From NCBI GenBank assembly GCA_024643945.1, contig JAHELX010000322.1, positions 1 to 7,143 on the forward strand: 7,143 nt of DNA, given 5' to 3'. Both the position numbers and the translations under genes were made by a program. Shown here piece by piece: positions 6,319 through 7,143 of the stretch. The notes below the pieces were generated by a model. It did not search any database, had not been told where the DNA came from, and worked only from the letters and a program-made list of their open reading frames with translations. Numbering within the stretch: the first letter of the stretch is position 1; each line of letters begins with the position of its first letter. The DNA comes from Anaerolineales bacterium (GTDB taxonomy: Bacteria; Chloroflexota; Anaerolineae; 4572-78; NAK82).

Positions 6319-6325
6319 CCCCTAC
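6301..6325. repeat. Dispersed palindromic element ending the tandem array
   Basis: GGGCAGG (6301-6307) pairs with CCTGCCC (6315-6321) around a 7-nt loop and is followed by CTAC, ending at 6325. It is a second copy of the element at 378-402. In the plus-strand mRNA it would form a hairpin about 30 nt before the ribosome binding site of the small gene. No T tract follows. Confidence 0.6.
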
Positions 6326-6351
6326 CGCATATTATTGAGAAGATACAAGTT

Positions 6352-6360
6352 GGAGGAGGT
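6352..6360 (+). promoter_or_regulatory. Strong ribosome binding site of the small basic protein
   Basis: GGAGGAGGT is followed by 6 nt (AAAAAC) and GTG at 6367. This near-ideal Shine-Dalgarno is the main reason to call the short frame a gene. No clear sigma70 promoter is visible upstream. TATTAT at 6330-6335 could be a -10 but has no matching -35. Confidence 0.7.
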
Positions 6361-6366
6361 AAAAAC

Positions 6367-6585
6367 GTGATTAATTGGACAGAGTATACGGTAAAGCAAG
6401 AACAGCACCGAGACCGGCTGCGCGAGGCGGAGAAGCGGCGCCTGATCCAGCAGGTGACAGCAAATCGTGAACCATCAAGAATCGGGCAAGTGGCCAGAAA
6501 CCTGGTACTGCGAATAGCCAGGCGGCAGCCAGCCAGGGCGCAGTTAGCGTGCCAGGCGCGGACTCGCCCGGCGCAGAAGGCGTAG
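6367..6585 (+). CDS. Small basic helical protein of unknown function
   Basis: The product has 72 residues and starts at GTG 6367. I do not recognise a family. The N-terminal third (EQHRDRLREAEKRRLIQQV, about 12-30) should form a highly charged amphipathic helix. The rest is Arg-rich with many Ala and Gln (IARRQPARAQLACQARTRP), so the protein is strongly basic. There is no signal peptide or clear membrane segment, and one Cys. It precedes the MFS gene by 2 bp and so is probably co-translated with it. It starts a divergent unit facing the fusion regulator. It might bind nucleic acid or membrane, or serve mainly to couple translation into the transporter gene. These are guesses. The strong ribosome binding site and tight spacing argue that it is real. 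Confidence 0.6.
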   Translation: MINWTEYTVKQEQHRDRLREAEKRRLIQQVTANREPSRIGQVARNLVLRIARRQPARAQLACQARTRPAQKA

Positions 6586-6587
6586 AG

Positions 6588-7143
6588 ATGATCCGGCGCG
6601 TCCGTCTGACGATTGCTGATTACCCGCGTGAGTTTTGGATTCTGTTCGGCGGGACGCTGGTCAACGCGGCGGGGAGCGGCCTGGTCTTCCCCTTTTTCAC
6701 GCTGTATGTTCGCCAGCGGTTCGGTATCCCCATGGTGAGCATCGGGGCAGCTATGTCAGTGATGGCCGGGGCGGGGGTGGCCAGTGGGGCCGTGAGCGGT
6801 GCGCTAGCCGATCGCTTTGGCCGCAAGAAGCTGATGGTGGGTGGGCTGACACTGGGAGCAACGGCACTTTTCAGCATGGGGTTGGTGGACTCGGTAGGCG
6901 CGTTTATCGCCGTGGCTATCTTCATGAACCTGATCTCCCCCGTCTTTGGTCCTGCCTCACAGGCTATGATCTCCGACCTGGTAGAGCCCGCCAAGCGGGC
7001 ACGGGCCTACGGGCTCATACGCGTGGCCTTCAATCTGGGCGTGGTCATCGGCCCCGCGATCGGTGGCTTCCTGGCCGAGCGGTCGTATTTCATCCTCTTC
7101 GCCAGCGATGCGATTACCAGTCTTATCTTTGCCGGGATCATCC
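6588..7143 (+). CDS. Major facilitator superfamily exporter, N-terminal part (cut by window edge)
   Basis: From ATG 6588 the frame is open to the window end, giving 185 codons. It is an MFS protein, probably of the 12-helix drug:H+ antiporter (DHA1) type, in the inner membrane. Hydrophobic segments appear near 17-40, 52-72, 83-100, 104-124, 142-164 and from 168 on. The loop after helix 2 carries the MFS signature GALADRFGRKK (71-81). Helix 5 carries the exporter motif C in full: G142, G151, G155-P156 and G159-G160 in the spacing G-x8-G-x3-GP-x2-GG. Motif C is known from antiporters that export compounds, so export is more likely than uptake. The substrate is not predictable. AAGG at 6577-6580 is a ribosome binding site 7 nt ahead, inside the small upstream gene, whose stop lies 2 bp before the ATG. 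Confidence 0.9.
   Translation, partial: MIRRVRLTIADYPREFWILFGGTLVNAAGSGLVFPFFTLYVRQRFGIPMVSIGAAMSVMAGAGVASGAVSGALADRFGRKKLMVGGLTLGATALFSMGLVDSVGAFIAVAIFMNLISPVFGPASQAMISDLVEPAKRARAYGLIRVAFNLGVVIGPAIGGFLAERSYFILFASDAITSLIFAGII

Noticed and set aside
6620..6994. 124-codon minus-strand open frame
   Set aside because: Mirror of the MFS gene, whose helices and motifs A and C are unmistakable on the plus strand.

Overview
The window looks like a piece of a GC-rich bacterial chromosome, most likely from Chloroflexota (Anaerolineae or relatives). The pointers are the style of the large BTAD/ATPase regulator, the dispersed GTAGGGGC-type palindromic repeats between genes, and the frequent GTG starts with GTGA overlaps. 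This assignment is an inference from protein style and repeats, not from a marker gene.

Layout. The minus strand carries most of the window, read from right to left. A 1340-residue regulator (6113 to 2091) is followed by a GNAT acetyltransferase (1956 to 1336) and an OGG1-like HhH-GPD DNA glycosylase (1339 to 443). The last two overlap by a GTGA and are surely translationally coupled. After a 203-bp gap holding palindromic repeats and a separate promoter comes the start of a serine hydroxymethyltransferase-like PLP enzyme (239 to 1), cut by the window edge. On the plus strand, divergent from the regulator across a 253-bp region, lie a 72-residue basic protein (6367-6585) and, 2 bp after it, the N-terminal 185 residues of an MFS exporter (6588 to the right edge).

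The centrepiece is the regulator. In one uninterrupted frame it joins an AfsR/SARP-type winged helix plus BTAD domain, an AAA/STAND-type ATPase, a TPR-like segment, and a complete family-5 extracellular solute-binding domain (OppA/DppA type). The binding domain has no signal peptide, so it should work in the cytoplasm as a sensor, as the C-terminal SBP domain of SgrR does in enterobacteria. Its promoter (-35 TTGCTA, 17-bp spacer, -10 TAGAAT) is preceded by two 11-bp direct repeats spaced 12 bp apart, a reasonable operator for a SARP-like protein.

The divergent region also holds three exact 20-bp tandem repeats ending in a hairpin. A diverged copy of that hairpin lies at 378-402, with a compensatory base-pair change. 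A simple working model is that the regulator senses a small intracellular ligand, controls its own operon, and may control the divergent small protein/MFS exporter pair. The arrangement suggests this but does not prove it.
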